DNA of 64,000 nucleotides from Carposina sasakii (GCA_014607495.2 CP053175.1:1178001-1242000); one strand, 5' to 3'. Shown: positions 10,519 to 22,734, counted from the stretch's first letter. Notes: generated by a model from the sequence alone, not told the origin. A program made the numbers and translations.

Positions 10519-12975
10519 ATGGACCGATCGTCACTTTTTGCTTTTATAGAGAAGTACAAAGCGCATTCTTGTTTATGGGATATCTCTCATGTCGACTACA
10601 TAATTAAAAACAAAAGAATTAGTGCACTGGAGGATTTAATACCCCTACTGGGTGAAACAGCGACTATTGACACTGTACGAAAAAAAATCGATGTTTTTGA
10701 GAAACTGTTATACCAGAGAATTAAAAAAATAAAGGCATCTACAAGAACAGGATCATCATCACAAGATATTTACACGCCAACTTTATGGTATTTCGACGCA
10801 TTATCGTTTTTTGTCAGAAAGGGAGGTTTCCAGGTCAGGCGTAGACAATATTAATGAACAAGTAAGTATAATCCGTTATTAAATTATTATAATCCGTGCT
10901 TGCCTTAGCTACACTACAATGTTATTTTTTGGCACTGTTAGGTATTTTGTAAGGATATAATACCTATTTATATACCAATAAATTGTAATGACTGTTTGTT
11001 GCCATAATAAAATAAAAATATATTAATCATAATTATCTTAATGATTAATTATTAAAACAAACGACTTGAGTTCTTAATTAAAACAACATTTTAATTATAC
11101 CAAAGATAATAATTACATGATGTGGAGAGATAATGTTAAGAAATCATGCGATCCTGAAACCCCACTCTTCCTTCTTCGTTAAAATATCTTCTCAGTCCTT
11201 CTCTCACTGCGCTGCCCTCTTCGTGAGAATAAACATTTTTCTTCGTAATCCAACAATTGATAAAATTCGTGATAATCTCCCCCTAATTACACTTCCAGTA
11301 ATAATATTTTCTCGACTAATCAAAGTTTCTGGTAAATCATCTCCTTTTTTTATTTTTATTAAAAAGTTGTGGAGGGCACAGCATGCTAATATAACATGAT
11401 CTAGATAATCGACGTCAATGGCTATAGGATTATAAAAAAGTCTGAAACGTGCTGATAAAATCCCAAAGGCATTTTCAGATACACGTCTAGCGCGTGATAA
11501 TCTGTAATTAAAGATCCTGTTTCTGTAATTATTTTCGTCATGGCGAGAGTATGGTACAATTAGATTACCGAGCAAGGGAAACCCGAATCTCCTATAAATA
11601 CGTAGGGTGCAGATACTCTTGAATTAGGCAATACATCGTCTTCTGGTAAATTTAGATTTTCGTTCATTAATTTTTCATAAAATGACGTGTTTTTTAAAAC
11701 TCCTGCATCGGCAGCTCGGCCGTTCATTCCAGCATAAACATAAATAAATTCATAATTAGCATTAACTATTGCAAACAGTATCACACTAAAATATTTCTTG
11801 TAGTTGTAATAAACGCTTCCAGTTTTACGTGGCTTGATAATACGGACATGTTTACCGTCCATGGCGCCTATGCAATGCGGAAACTGCCATTTATTTTCAA
11901 AGTCAGCTGCATTTTTTTTCCACTCCATGCTAGTTGTTGGAAACTGAAACAAATTTTATAAATGAATTACCAGTATTTGTTTATGTAATGTGTGTTTATT
12001 TTTTACTTTATTGGTTGTTACATAACTATACACTCAAATATTTTTTCTGTTCTAGGTAAACACCGGAGAAAGTTCAAGCAGTGAACGCCCAACAATTCAA
12101 CGGAAAAAGCGCGACACCAAAACTCAAGATGAATTAATTAATGTAGCTAAGAAGTTACTGACAGACAATTCAAACTCTAACCAAATCGCAATACATTTGG
12201 TTCATATTTGGAACACAATTAGAAAATGTCAGAAGTGATCAAAAATTTATAGCAGAGAAACTCATGAGCGAAATATTGTATCACGCAAGAAATAATAATT
12301 TGAATGAATCTTCTACTATTGTCACCAATAATGTTCAATCAACTTATCACCAAGAAATTCATTCACCATGCAATCTACAATCAAGTACATCATCACCAAT
12401 TGATAATAATTACCGACCAATATCCCACGGGTATTCTTCAGTTATATCTTCAGCTCAAACTCCTAATAATAATCATCGTCTAGTATCCCAGGGATCTTCA
12501 TACACTGTAATATCTCCAGTTCAGACTCCTAATAATACTCCTATACTACCACTCTCTCCCAGGAACAAGTACACAGACTCCAATTAATGCACACTGCTCA
12601 TCATCCAAGCAGTCCACCTATACTGTGATTAATTTACCTCGAGCTACTAAAGCTTCTGTACAAAACTCCTTCAGTCAACAACATTCTTCACTTTATCACC
12701 AGTGTTTCATGGTCCATTGAATACTAATTCTGTTTACACTCCTTCTACAAACATCATTTCTCAAAATCTTGAAAGAACTATACTTACTGATCAAGACACT
12801 GAACTATCAGAAGACATCCCATCAATCAGAAGATATTCAGCTACCAGAAAGTACATTAGCGGACTACCCAAACATAGTATTCGCGACTGATTCAAATACT
12901 TCCACTTCACTTTCGCAATCTTCCCAAAGCAACCAGAATTTGTTAAATCAACTTTTGATTTTTCGTCGAAAGTAA
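10519..12975 (+). pseudogene. Harbinger accessory gene, MADF-domain DNA-binding protein (frameshifted)
   Basis: Exon 1 (10519-10861) starts at an ATG in good context and carries a MADF/SANT-like domain: FIEKYKAHSCLWD, then LWYFDALSFF about 90 residues on. A run of six T near 10806 shifts the frame; the other frame then reads to the GTAAGT donor. Exon 2 begins after CTAG at 12056 and reads TGESSSSERPTIQRKKR; a second shift near 12196 leads into the frame that continues with EKLMSEILYHARN and a Ser/Asn-rich, internally repetitive region to about 12587, then more broken ORFs. In autonomous Harbinger elements this protein helps bring the transposase to the element ends. Confidence 0.75.
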
Positions 12976-13531
12976 TCTACCTAGTTATGTTACAACTTAA
13001 TAACTAATTAATAATTATTAGCTATGGTTTTGTTCAAGTGATTAATAAATGTTTTAACCATTAACATTACTAATTATTTTATAACATACCTTTAAAATAC
13101 TCGTCCTTTAGTGCTTGATATATTGCTAAACAGGTTTCTGGAATAATTTCACTCAACAATTGAGGTGAAATAACATTAGAAGTCATTAACTCCCTATAAG
13201 TTTCTCCTGTTGCAAGGTATCTCAGAGTAACAACTAAACGCTCTTTTACTGATACACTGTCTCTCATTCTAGTATTTTGCCGTTGAATTTTGGGTCCTAC
13301 CATATGCAATAACATTTCCATCAATTCAAAATCAAGTCTCAAATATGCGTTAAAATCTAAGATATTCAAATCTTTCATTATGTTGTTGACTTGAGTGTAT
13401 TCTAGACGTTTTTTATAAATTTTTTTCATCCAAAATCTTTTCTTTTTATTACATTTACTTTTATTTAAATTATGTAAGTACAGCATTATCAAAACACCCA
13501 GTTGTTGGCACTTTGATAGGCACGGTGGCAT
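11133..13531 (-). pseudogene. Harbinger DDE transposase (two exons, frameshifted)
   Basis: Exon 1 (13531-13090) encodes the N-terminal region, including MRDSVSVKERLVVTLRYLAT and ETYRELM, and ends at a GTATGT donor. Exon 2 (from 11943 down) encodes the catalytic domain: CIGAMDGKHV with the first Asp, NGRAADAGVLK with the second, and RVSENAFGIL with the Glu. All three acidic residues survive. At least two indels break it: one near 11583 just after GDSGF, and one near 11225, beyond which another frame reads YFNEEGRVGFQ to a stop. The exon junction is also one base out of phase. The start is uncertain; ATGs at 13531 and 13579 are candidates. Confidence 0.8.
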
Positions 13532-13673
13532 TTTGTTAAATACGTGTGCTCGAGTTAACGTTTCGCGAACGTCTAGCATGATGGATAGTTTGCACGATAG
13601 TGCGTATAGCACAATCGGGCCTGACGGTCGGGCACTGCTGTCCGTCAAGATGGATAGTGCGTAGAGGGCTAAA

Positions 13674-15075
13674 GTATTTTCGCGTACTTTTTTGTTCTCA
13701 TAAAGTATAGAGTACAATTACCTGAAATAACGTACAATACTTTATTATAAAGTACGGGTGGCAGGCTAATTAGAGTTAATTAGTGGTTAAAGTAGCGGTG
13801 GTCGTTGCTTCGATACCGGTAGGGTCATTTATTTAATACATACCTGAGATTAATTAAGCTGATTGATGTCCCAGTGAATTTTATTCAGAATGTAATGATA
13901 AATATAGTTATTTTATTACCATGGAAGTACATATAACGCATAAAAATCGTTCTTTTTACGTTCATGTGGAAGTAATAGTAATATTTTGTTACCTCCATGG
14001 TTATTACAATTTATATTTCTATGTGTGTGTACAATAATATACAATAATGTTTACAATATATTCATGAACGTATAAAAGATATGTTTAAAAATATTATCTA
14101 CTTACTTACCTCTACCTACCCAGTGTCAGTCTCTAATAAGACTGACTGAATATTCTCATGATACCCCTTAAGCTCACTCAAATGCGACAAACCGTTTAAG
14201 CTCTAGACCGTGCAAAAGAAATAAACATACACCTAGATAAGTGCATACATAAAAAAAATATTACCCTCCTTTTGGCACAGTTAGGTAACTAGTCAGATAT
14301 TATATTTATTGCAGGCAGCCTGCTTAGAGCCAAAGCTCTTCGAATCTCGCTTACTCACGAAACCACTACGAAAAAGTATTAGGTACATTATTTACTCCTT
14401 TACAATGCCAATCATCTACTAATGAACAAACTTACAACACACCATTGTTTTTTGCGTAGGGGGTTAATAAAAGTAAAGCTACGTGTGCTAGAAAAGGTCG
14501 GCTAGATACATGCGGCACGCTCAAAAGAGGTTCAATCAAATACACCGACACACGATACCGCCAAGGCGGCACGTTTGTGTATGCGAATTAGTGCCGCTAT
14601 CCGATAATTGATGGCGGTAGGTGTAGTTTATTTACATAATTTTTATGATCTGTATTTTGATCCCATGCTTTGTTAACAAGTGCTTGTATGTTATGAATGT
14701 CTATGAAATGATATAGTATGTACTTACCTACTTGAAAACAGTAAACTAGATAAAACATGATTTTTACTAATTAATACATTATACGCCTTTAGTACAAAAG
14801 CTTTTCAATAGAGGCGCTAGATGTTAAACATTTTATAAGTCAGTTCAGTTTCAGCACTTACGAATTTCGCATCTATCTCTTGTTCACCTTCTGCAAAACC
14901 TATAATTAAAGTAGAACTATTAAAAAACAAGATCCCTTCAAATTAATTCAAGGTCTGCATGGGGCTGTAAAAGATTGCGAAATAATAAAATAGCGCCATC
15001 TATTTTCAGTAAATCGAAGTTATGTCCAACAAATACCGCTTCTCAAACTTTTCACAAGAGAGGCACAAAAGTTAC
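13674..15075. other. no gene seen
   Basis: AT-rich DNA with several short inverted words (for example around the two 'ccatgg' sites at 13920 and 13996) but no open frame with gene-like features. Confidence 0.5.
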
Positions 15076-15077
15076 GA

Positions 15078-15230
15078 GGGATGCGGGGCATCATTAGAAT
15101 ACATCAGCTGCATCTCCTTCCGTGCATGTTCTAAGGAACTCGAGAATTCTCTCATACGATAAGCGTGGCTGTAAAAATTTCCTTTATAGTCCCCATTTTG
15201 GGAACGCAGACGTGTATATGTTACCGTAGA
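15078..15230 (+). repeat. repeat family A copy
   Basis: Has 'gaatacatcagctgcatctc' and the later 'cgtggctgta', 'gggaacgca' words, with an internal deletion joining the two halves. Confidence 0.6.
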
Positions 15231-15307
15231 AAATATTCAACCCGACCATTCCTCATCATCATTTATCCTTTCAGTCAGAGGAAGTCCACTGCCGTATAGA
15301 TAGACTG

Positions 15308-15633
15308 AGGTTGCCATCTCAAAACTTTGAAAACCAGGATTTGAAGAAGAAATACCGGGACATTTCGATTTAAAGCCAGGACTATACTGTGCGAGTACAG
15401 TGACAATACGATTGGAGGGAGAGAGTTAGCACATTCAGTGCTGGCGACTGCGTATTTGGTTCTTTTAGGCTTTCTAGAGGTGCCGCTGATGCTTATTTGC
15501 GTCGCCGCACTAGGCGTTGACCTGATGTCGGCACCTTTAAAAAATCTGCCGATAGCGAATGTGTCAGGACTCAGGACGAGGACACCCCAAAAAGCAGGGC
15601 ATGACCTGGGAAAACAGGACGGTTGGCAACCCT
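15308..15633 (+). mobile_element. family F terminal-inverted-repeat element, copy 1
   Basis: Ends are GGTTGCCATC and its inverse GGTTGGCAACC-type. A second copy lies inverted at 23020-23403. Shared interior words include 'gacaatacgattgga', 'tcagtgc(t/c)gg' and 'cctagt'. Non-coding. Confidence 0.65.
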
Positions 15634-15879
15634 AATATAAACATCTCTGTGTACGGTATAAGCTTAAATCAGATCAGTAGGTACCTACATTCGTTCCCTT
15701 GACCTTGAACTGAGAAGACAATGCATGGTAGACCATTGGATTGTTGAAATTAATGCAAGCGGGTCACGGTGTCTGTTGGTGAAAAACTTTGTTATCGCCG
15801 ATCTTGGAAAAAACGCAAGACACCATAAAGGAGCTACTTGCGAATATGTAGATATAGTAGGTACACATTGGTGTGGTGT

Positions 15880-16085
15880 CGATAGAGTAGCACCACCCGA
15901 TGTCTGCTCGTGGGTATCGTAAGAAGTTTTCCGGGAGGTGGGCAACAGCGCCTCACGTTGTGACGAAAATCACACTGCGGTCACCAACCCGCCTGCCCAG
16001 TGTGGTGACTATGAACAAACCCCCCCTGTGGCAGCAGCCTTGTGGCGTGCCCTGGCGGAGGCCTACGTCCAACAGTGAACGGCAA
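15880..16085 (+). repeat. repeat family B copy, opposite orientation to 9558
   Basis: Reads 'tgtctgctcgtgggtatcgt', 'ccgggaggtgggca' and ends 'ggaggcctacgtccaacagt'. Confidence 0.6.
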
Positions 16086-16184
16086 TAGGCAGATGTATAG
16101 GTAGGTACATGATTAGCTACAACCGCAGGCACATCATTTCACACAATCTATTATGACGTCATTTGTTTTTAAGAGTACGCACGC

Positions 16185-16440
16185 CCAGTACTGTAGGATC
16201 ACGGAAGAGATCCTGCAGCCACGTTAAGGATAGCCTATCGCCTGAGAGAAAGCCCGAGTTCCTTATGCAGCTGATGTATTCTAGTGAAGCCTCGCATCAG
16301 AGCAGTTCTCGGCCATCAATATTTCCCTAACTGTGTCCCCGAAATGGGGTAGCTAGAACCATAAGACTTATTCCTCGATTCCGAAACTGTAATATCATGA
16401 AGGATATCCCTAATCCCACATATGTACCTATCAGACGCGT
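16185..16440 (-). repeat. rearranged family A copies
   Basis: Two pieces of family A in inverted orientation (about 16185-16310 and 16325-16430). The words 'gcagctgatgtattctagtg' and 'cccgaaatggggtagctaga' mark them. Confidence 0.55.
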
Positions 16441-17209
16441 AGCGTGCCTTGGCCCCCGCCATAAAAATTTGTTTGGGGTCCCCTAAGGAAGGGTAAAGAT
16501 TAAAAAATATTGCATAAAATTAAATGAAATAAAATTTATTCATAATAATTATCTATCTGTCACTTTTTGTAAAAAAAATTACAAACAATTCAAATTAAAT
16601 AGGTATACACTCTCTTTGCCTTTTTTCGGCAAACTGATTTATTAAGGGCCGATTTTTTCAAACGTCAGATAGCCTGTCAGAAGAATAAAGTTAATGCTGT
16701 CTTTCTCTAAAACTTGATCATGATAGAGACAGCATCTACTTTATGCTAACTTTTGAACGCTTTACGAGGAAAAAAAGGTATTACCTTTTTTTACTTTTGT
16801 CATTTGTGAAATATAAAAAAATGGGGAAGTTTTTATTAGTTTTCGCTTACGCACGTTGGGGCCCCGTAGCCCGGGGGCCCCGTATAATTGATACGGCGGT
16901 AGAGATACGCCCCTGATATGTATGTATAGTTGTCAATTGTATCCCACAAAGCAGAAAAACGTAGCCCGTTTAGTCCCTCCTAAAATAAAGTTGTAGCAAA
17001 GAGTCAATGAGTAAAAACGGTTGTGTTAATCGAAATTACACAGCATAAGTACGAGTTAATGAATAACTATACGTAACGTGTAATCTCAAGTTTTCCACAC
17101 GGCTTATTTCCGCGACGACCGCGATCAGTCGTACATAAATTTAAATTGTTTTGTTTAGGCGCCCTCGGGCTAGTTTCCATTGATCTAGGAAAAAACTTAT
17201 AAAAGAAAA

Positions 17210-17400
17210 TATTTTACGCAGACCCCGAAAAGTGGATAAGAAGGCAGGTAGACGCCCATTCAGGTAATTTATTGATCCTTTTGTGTTGGAGGACGGACGC
17301 GACTCTGTCTACCTACGTGGACTGCAAAAAAAAACAAAATGTGTAATAGTATATTTTAAAAAATATTAACTGGGATAAAAAGTAGGGTAAGTCCGTCATC
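17210..17400 (+). repeat. dispersed lepidopteran-type repeat
   Basis: Copy of the family with a GC-rich 'gcgactctgtctacctacg'-like part and 'gggataaaaagtagg', related to 35940-36140. Confidence 0.45.
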
Positions 17401-17925
17401 AGGGTCTTAACTATCTTTTAGCCAAATTTTATTTAAATCGGTGCAAAAATGACCTTAGCTATTAGTTTTTAACAGGCACTTAGGTACTGATATATGAAAT
17501 TGCAAATATCTCCAGTCATCCACTAGGTACGGTGCTGATTTTTTTTCTGTAGATAGACATAATACTGAGTAGGTAATTATTAGAATAAAAAATTACGTGC
17601 TGAAATTATGCACTTTTCTTTTAGGAAAATATTTTAAAAAATTTGATAAAAAAATAAATAAATAACCTGCATATAGATTGTAATTTAGCTTAAAATACGC
17701 GCATTACGATGAAATATTATTGGATAAATAAATTTTGTATCAAACTTCATTAATAAAAGTACAATTCAAAATTTTTCATTTTTCGCCCCCCAAAAACTGC
17801 AACTTGAATAATTTTTTTCTCGGAAACTATCAATATTTGATAGGTGGTTTGTTCTAGCGAATTGGTTCTCTCGTCGAACTACGTCGATATAAGGGGTCCA
17901 GTTAGAGATGTCCATTTTTAGGGGT
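17400..17925. other. no gene seen
   Basis: AT-rich DNA; the 64-codon minus ORF at 17766-17960 has no recognisable features. Confidence 0.45.
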
Positions 17926-17927
17926 TT

Positions 17928-18462
17928 TCGGGACACTGTGCATCGCCTACAAAACACCAAGACCCTCTTGTCCAGGGATGGGCAAACTACGGCCCGCGGG
18001 CCGGATCCGGCCCGTATGAGGTTTTAATCCGGCCCGCCGAACGTTTTTCAGAAAAATTTTAATATCAAAAATTCAAATTGTATTATATTTTTAGACCTTA
18101 AAATATTTTATCTACACCTAAAACATTTAAATCTCGTATTTTTTATCACAATACTGCTAAGGTGACAATTTTTTTATGTGAAAGAGTATAAATAAAAAAA
18201 AATCATTTAAGTTTCTAAAAAACAATGTTTTTAAACTTTACGCTTAGTAGCCTTGCCCCAAGTGTTTTTAATTAACCGGCCCGCGGCAATATTTTTTTTA
18301 AAATTTTCTGGCCCGCGACAATTTTTTTTTAAAATTTACCGGCCCGCGATGAAAAAAGTTTGCCCACCCCTGCTCTTGTCCATCTACTGACTTGTACAGT
18401 ATGCCCGGGAAGAGAAGCAACTGTAGTATTATACGTTTTTTTTTTCACTACTTACTTCAGCC
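17928..18462 (-). repeat. repeat family C copy, split by an inserted hAT element
   Basis: The flanks 17928-17972 and 18373-18462 join into family C (full copies at 27925, 35263 and 46362) once the insert at 17973-18372 and one duplicated octamer are removed. Confidence 0.7.
17973..18372. mobile_element. 400-bp hAT-type miniature element
   Basis: Ends CAGGGATGGGCAAACT and its inverse AGTTTGCCCACCCCTG. Flanked by a perfect 8-bp duplication, CTCTTGTC, at 17965-17972 and 18373-18380, as made by hAT transposases. The interior has repeated 'ggcccg' words and AT-rich filler; no coding. Confidence 0.88.
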
Positions 18463-18814
18463 GTTCTAATTATAAATAAATAAATAAATTTCGCATTCAT
18501 ATCAAAAGCTAACAACAGAGCTGCTGCTTGAGGGTCTAAAGACAGTGGAAACGTTCCTATTCCCATCCCAATTGCATAATCTCGCTCCATTTTACAATCG
18601 CCACTCAAATCTCGTGCGAGTTTATCTCGCGAGATCTGTTCACAGGCCGTTTTCCATTTACTAGAACTAGCGCGGGTTTAGATTTCTTTGAGATTTTATA
18701 TGAAAATACTTGCGGAGGTATGCAAAATAATCATATTCTATATCGTACACAAAACACTACAATAAATACAGAATCGAAGGCGTGCAATCTGCAAGAGATT
18801 TTTATCCAGCATCA

Positions 18815-18925
18815 TCATTTACAGCTCTGGGAAGTCCACTGTTGCACATAGACCTCTCCTAACAACCTCCACTCCGACCGATCGGAAGCAGCCTGCATCC
18901 AACAGCACCCGCGACCTTGGCCAGC
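18815..18925 (-). pseudogene. LINE ORF tail fragment
   Basis: Inverted copy of the tail at 4271-4456; the reverse complement contains 'gtcggagtggaggttgtta'. It is cut off by the element starting at 18926. Confidence 0.6.
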
Positions 18926-19157
18926 ACCGGTATGATGAATTTGGTGAGAGTGAAATGTCCTATGGAAATGTCTCACTTTTAAACGTCAAATCCACAGAGC
19001 TAAGTAATTACTAGACAAGGCAAGTGTTTATTCTAGTTCTTAAGTCTATTTTTTACATGCAAAGTACATCCACTTAGTTTATCCAGTTATTAATAGCTCT
19101 CTGAGTTTGACGTTTAAAAGTGAGACATCTCGCTCTCACCAAATTCATCATACAGGT
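18926..19157. mobile_element. long-inverted-repeat miniature element, tandem copy 1
   Basis: Both ends carry 'tgatgaatttggtgagag' inverted, and the match continues through 'atgtctcacttttaaacgtc' and 'agctaagtaatta(c)'-type sequence, so nearly half the element pairs with the other half. Confidence 0.7.
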
Positions 19158-19162
19158 GCAGC

Positions 19163-19432
19163 ACCGGTATGATGAATTTGGTGAGACATCCACAGAGCTA
19201 AGTAATAACTAGACAAGGCAAGTGTTTCTACTTGGTGTGTAAAAAGGAATTGCAAACCACTTCTATCAGCCCTAATTTATTCAGTCCTGGCTCAAGAACG
19301 AGTGTCTATTCTAATTCCTAAGTCCATTATTTACATGCAAAGACATCCTTAGTTTATCTAGTTATTAATAGCTCTGTGAATTTGACGTTTATAAGTGAGA
19401 CATGTCGCTCTCACCAAATTCATGAAACCGGT
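19163..19432. mobile_element. long-inverted-repeat miniature element, tandem copy 2
   Basis: Starts five bases after copy 1 in the same orientation. The left arm lacks the 'aaatgtctcacttttaaacg' part and about 90 unrelated bases (19228-19310) sit in the middle. The right arm ends 'tcaccaaattcatgaaaccg'. Confidence 0.7.
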
Positions 19433-19747
19433 ACAGGTTGTCCGTCTATCTCGCATACCAGATAGCCAAGTTTATAAAATGCATTTACATAGGTGTATGC
19501 CCGTGGTGCATCCTACTATTTAAAGACGAGGCTCTGAAAAGTTTATAATACCTATTTAGCATGACTCGGTAACATTTCCCATTGGATTCGTTACCGGCAG
19601 CTGGATTGTTGTATTTGTGCCCGAAAAGCGATTGTAGGCTTACCACTTTCCACATGGGACTTAATAGTCTAACTAGTGAAAACCTCTTTGGGGGGATAAT
19701 GGGCGTGACTATACTCGTATGTATGTAGATATGTAAAGCGTGTAAAA

Positions 19748-20085
19748 CAGTGTTGCCAGATCGTACATTGCGAAATTATCTCATATTAGTTGCAAAATTA
19801 TCGTGTTTTTATCGCATCATAGAATATTACGCCGAATCAAAGAGACGGAATATAATATATGAAACGGACAAGGTATCCAATCCTACCCCCCCCCCCCGCT
19901 CATGAGTTGGAATTTAGTGGATTGTAAAATTTCTAAATTCGATGTTTACAAAATTATCGTAGATTTGACAAAAAAATATCGTAGAAATTGAACGAATTAT
20001 CGTGCGAGATACCTAATTAATTTTATGGCATGGCACTCAAAATTATCGTGGATCTACGATAATTATCGTGCATCTGGCAACACTA
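19748..20085. mobile_element. 338-bp hAT-type miniature element
   Basis: Ends CAGTGTTGCCAGAT and inverse ATCTGGCAACACTA. A perfect 8-bp duplication, GTGTAAAA, flanks it (19740-19747 and 20086-20093). The interior is AT-rich with repeated 'aattatcgt' and a C12-13 run near 19887. Confidence 0.88.
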
Positions 20086-20162
20086 GTGTAAAATCTGTTT
20101 TTGCGTCTTTATTGCAGCCAGCACGGATAGTTACGGGTATTTACTAGTTAATGATAAATCAG

Positions 20163-22230
20163 GTTTAAACTTAAAATTAATGATAAATGACGCGGGAGTT
20201 GAGTTGTTAAGACACATTTCGACGCTTGGGAGGAGTCACATGAGACTGGGATGTCTGTGCTTGTCAAAAGCGTTTGATTGTGTCACATGAAATTTTAATT
20301 CGAAAATTAGAACATTATGGTATACGGGGTGGGGCCCTCTATCTTCTATGTCCTATTTGAACGTAGGATTCAGAAGGTAGATGTGAACGGAAAACGTCAC
20401 CGGGATCGCGCGTCCAATAGGTGTCCCACAAGGTTCAATCTTGGTCGTTTCTTTTCCGTATTTATATAAATATTTGCCATACTTTGTAGTAATAGCATGA
20501 AATAGTATTGTTTGCAAGACACCTCCTTATATTTAAATAAAGAGGCAGCTCATCGTTAGACGTGTGAACATGCTCCCTAAAGTGTTATATTGGTTTAGTA
20601 ATAATAATCTTGTCCTTAATAGTAGGAAAACGAAATTAATAAAATTTTCATCCCAACGTGAAACAAGTTAGAACTGATGTTTATATAGGCGACTAGAGAC
20701 TGGATCAAGTGGATTCGACTGTTTTCTTGGGCATAACTTTGGATGCCAAATTACAATGGGGTCCTCACATTGAAAAACTAAGTAAGAAACTTAGTTTGCA
20801 GCCTATGCAGTTAAGAGAATTCGTCTATGACAGATTCGAGACTGCTAGAATGTTTATTTTACTATTTCATAGTATAATGACATACGGTATTTTATTATGG
20901 GGAAGCGCACTGATTGGGAGTCAATATTTATCTTACAAAAAAGAGCTTCCGGCAATTAAACTTAGGGTCCAGGGTACATTACGTGAGAAATTTAAAGAAT
21001 TGAATATAATGACTTTAGCTTCGAATTATATTTATGAAAATTTATTATAGTTCATAAGAATTTAGATAAATTTAATAAAATGTCTGATTGCACAAAATAA
21101 ATACAAGAGGTAAGAACAGACTTGTTGCTCATTGTCCCGTCTCCCAAAGTCGTAAATCATTCATGGGCAATGTATACTTTTCTACAACAAGTTCCAGATA
21201 CACTCAAAGGCTACCTACTGTAAATTTAAAAACATTGTGAAGAAAAAACTTTGCATGAAAGAATATTTCAGTATTAGAATATTTAAATGATAGCAGCCAT
21301 GGAATGAATTGTTCTAGATCCCCCAAGTTACGCAATCTAGTTTTACTTTTATATTTAGCTTAGTAGGTATAGTTAATATGTGTTGGTGAATGTGACCAGA
21401 AGCGCTATAGTGTATATGCGTGACTTCTTCATTCAAATGTTATTACAGCTATAGGTATTATATATTTAAGTTTGAATGACACGTTAGCTCTTCTATTCAC
21501 ATTTTACCGTCGACTTGTACTATTGTACACAAATATATATTTTTTTTATATTTTAAGTTTGTTTAGTAGATACTTATTTGACATTGACTTGTAGGTACTC
21601 TGTGTACACATTTTTATTTTTATTTATCGTTTAAATTTGACATGGACCTGTACTTACTTTGTTTAAGTGGGTATGTAATTTATATGAATTTAAATTAATT
21701 ATGTTATATATTGAATTTATACACATAAATGAGTAGTGTTACTATCTGATATCTTATCCAATGTAAGATTCTTTTGTTAATATGTTACTTAGTTTTGACT
21801 GTGTCGCTGGGAGTTTTTGCATTTCTTCTTCCAAGCAGTGACACTTCACTGAGATAGTGTAACAGTAATAGTAGAATCAGCGGTGTGTCAGCCTAATGTT
21901 GGTTTTGCCATAAAGGAGAACTGTGTGCAGCTCTTCTGGATTTCGTCTTTAGGCGACCTTAACTCTTATTCTCCACGTTGGTGGCTATAAGCCCCGAATC
22001 GCTAACTTATGCCTACAGACCGTAACAAATCGCACCTTGGGGTGGTACGTTGCCAAAAACAAAAGCTTTGCGATTTATTTATTTTGGGTTGTTTAAATAC
22101 CTCCTTTTTTGTTGGTAGCGGTTTCATTTTTGGGGTGCGAACATAGAAAGTAACATATAATTAGACAATCGACAAACAAGTGTTAATGCTTTCATGTCGA
22201 ATAAATGATTTTGAATTTGAATTTGAAACG
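20163..22230 (+). mobile_element. decayed Jockey-like LINE, 3' part
   Basis: Broken frames read LSKAFDCVSHEIL (near 20255), then from 20706 an intact stretch with FLGITLDAKLQWGPHIEKL, FHSIMTYGILLWGS and REKFKELNIMTLAS, the end of a non-LTR reverse transcriptase. Weak coding similarity continues to about 21300. The 3' end at about 22230 has 'aataaatgattttgaatttg' repeated, the usual tail of this LINE type. The catalytic YADD region is not recognisable. Confidence 0.75.
20706..21050 (+). pseudogene. reverse-transcriptase C-terminal fragment
   Basis: The longest surviving frame of the LINE at 20163-22230; it covers the thumb and post-thumb region only. Ends at a TAG, after which the frame is decayed. 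Confidence 0.7.
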
Positions 22231-22234
22231 CAAT

Positions 22235-22730
22235 GTAATTTCGGTGTAACGTAATCATAACACCTAAATACCTTTGCCCAATAAAATCATTTAGCGGTAT
22301 TATCAAAGCCCGTGGGAACGAACCTTGGTAGTTTTCTTTTCCATACAATACATTTGCATTTACTATAGATTTGGTAATGCGTTGTTTTTAACGCAATACC
22401 GATCGTGTGAAATATAAAATTGGTTGTTAATTTTTGAAGTCTACTTTTAAGTTTAATTTTGAAATGGGGGTTGCAAAATATAATTTCCACATATCTTTAC
22501 TACAAATTATCTTATTTACTGGTCCGTAGATTTTTTTTTTCAATTAATTAAGTTATTAATTTAATTTAAGTTAGTATCTTGTTAATACGTAGCATAATAA
22601 ATACTAAATAACCAATAACCTGCGAACTAAAATTATTGCAATAAAAAAAAAAACTAGAGCTACAAAATTAAATAAAATTTACAAATAGAAGACTCCTTGC
22701 AAGTCCTCCACCGCTGGCAATGTGCCCAAA
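22235..22730. other. no gene seen
   Basis: AT-rich spacer with A-rich and T-rich runs. Confidence 0.5.
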
Positions 22731-22734
22731 AGGC

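Larger units (their letters stand above)
10214..13670. mobile_element. PIF/Harbinger DNA transposon, decayed
   Basis: Both ends begin AGCCCTCTACGCA(T/C)TATCCATC inverted to each other, and the element is flanked by AAA on each side (10211-10213, 13671-13673), matching the 3-bp target duplication of PIF/Harbinger. Inside are the two genes expected of the superfamily: a MADF DNA-binding protein on the plus strand and a DDE transposase on the minus strand. Each has two exons, and each intron contains the other gene's second exon. Frame breaks in both show that this copy is no longer autonomous. Subterminal short repeats (gcacgatg, ccgtcaa) are probable transposase binding sites. Confidence 0.85.
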
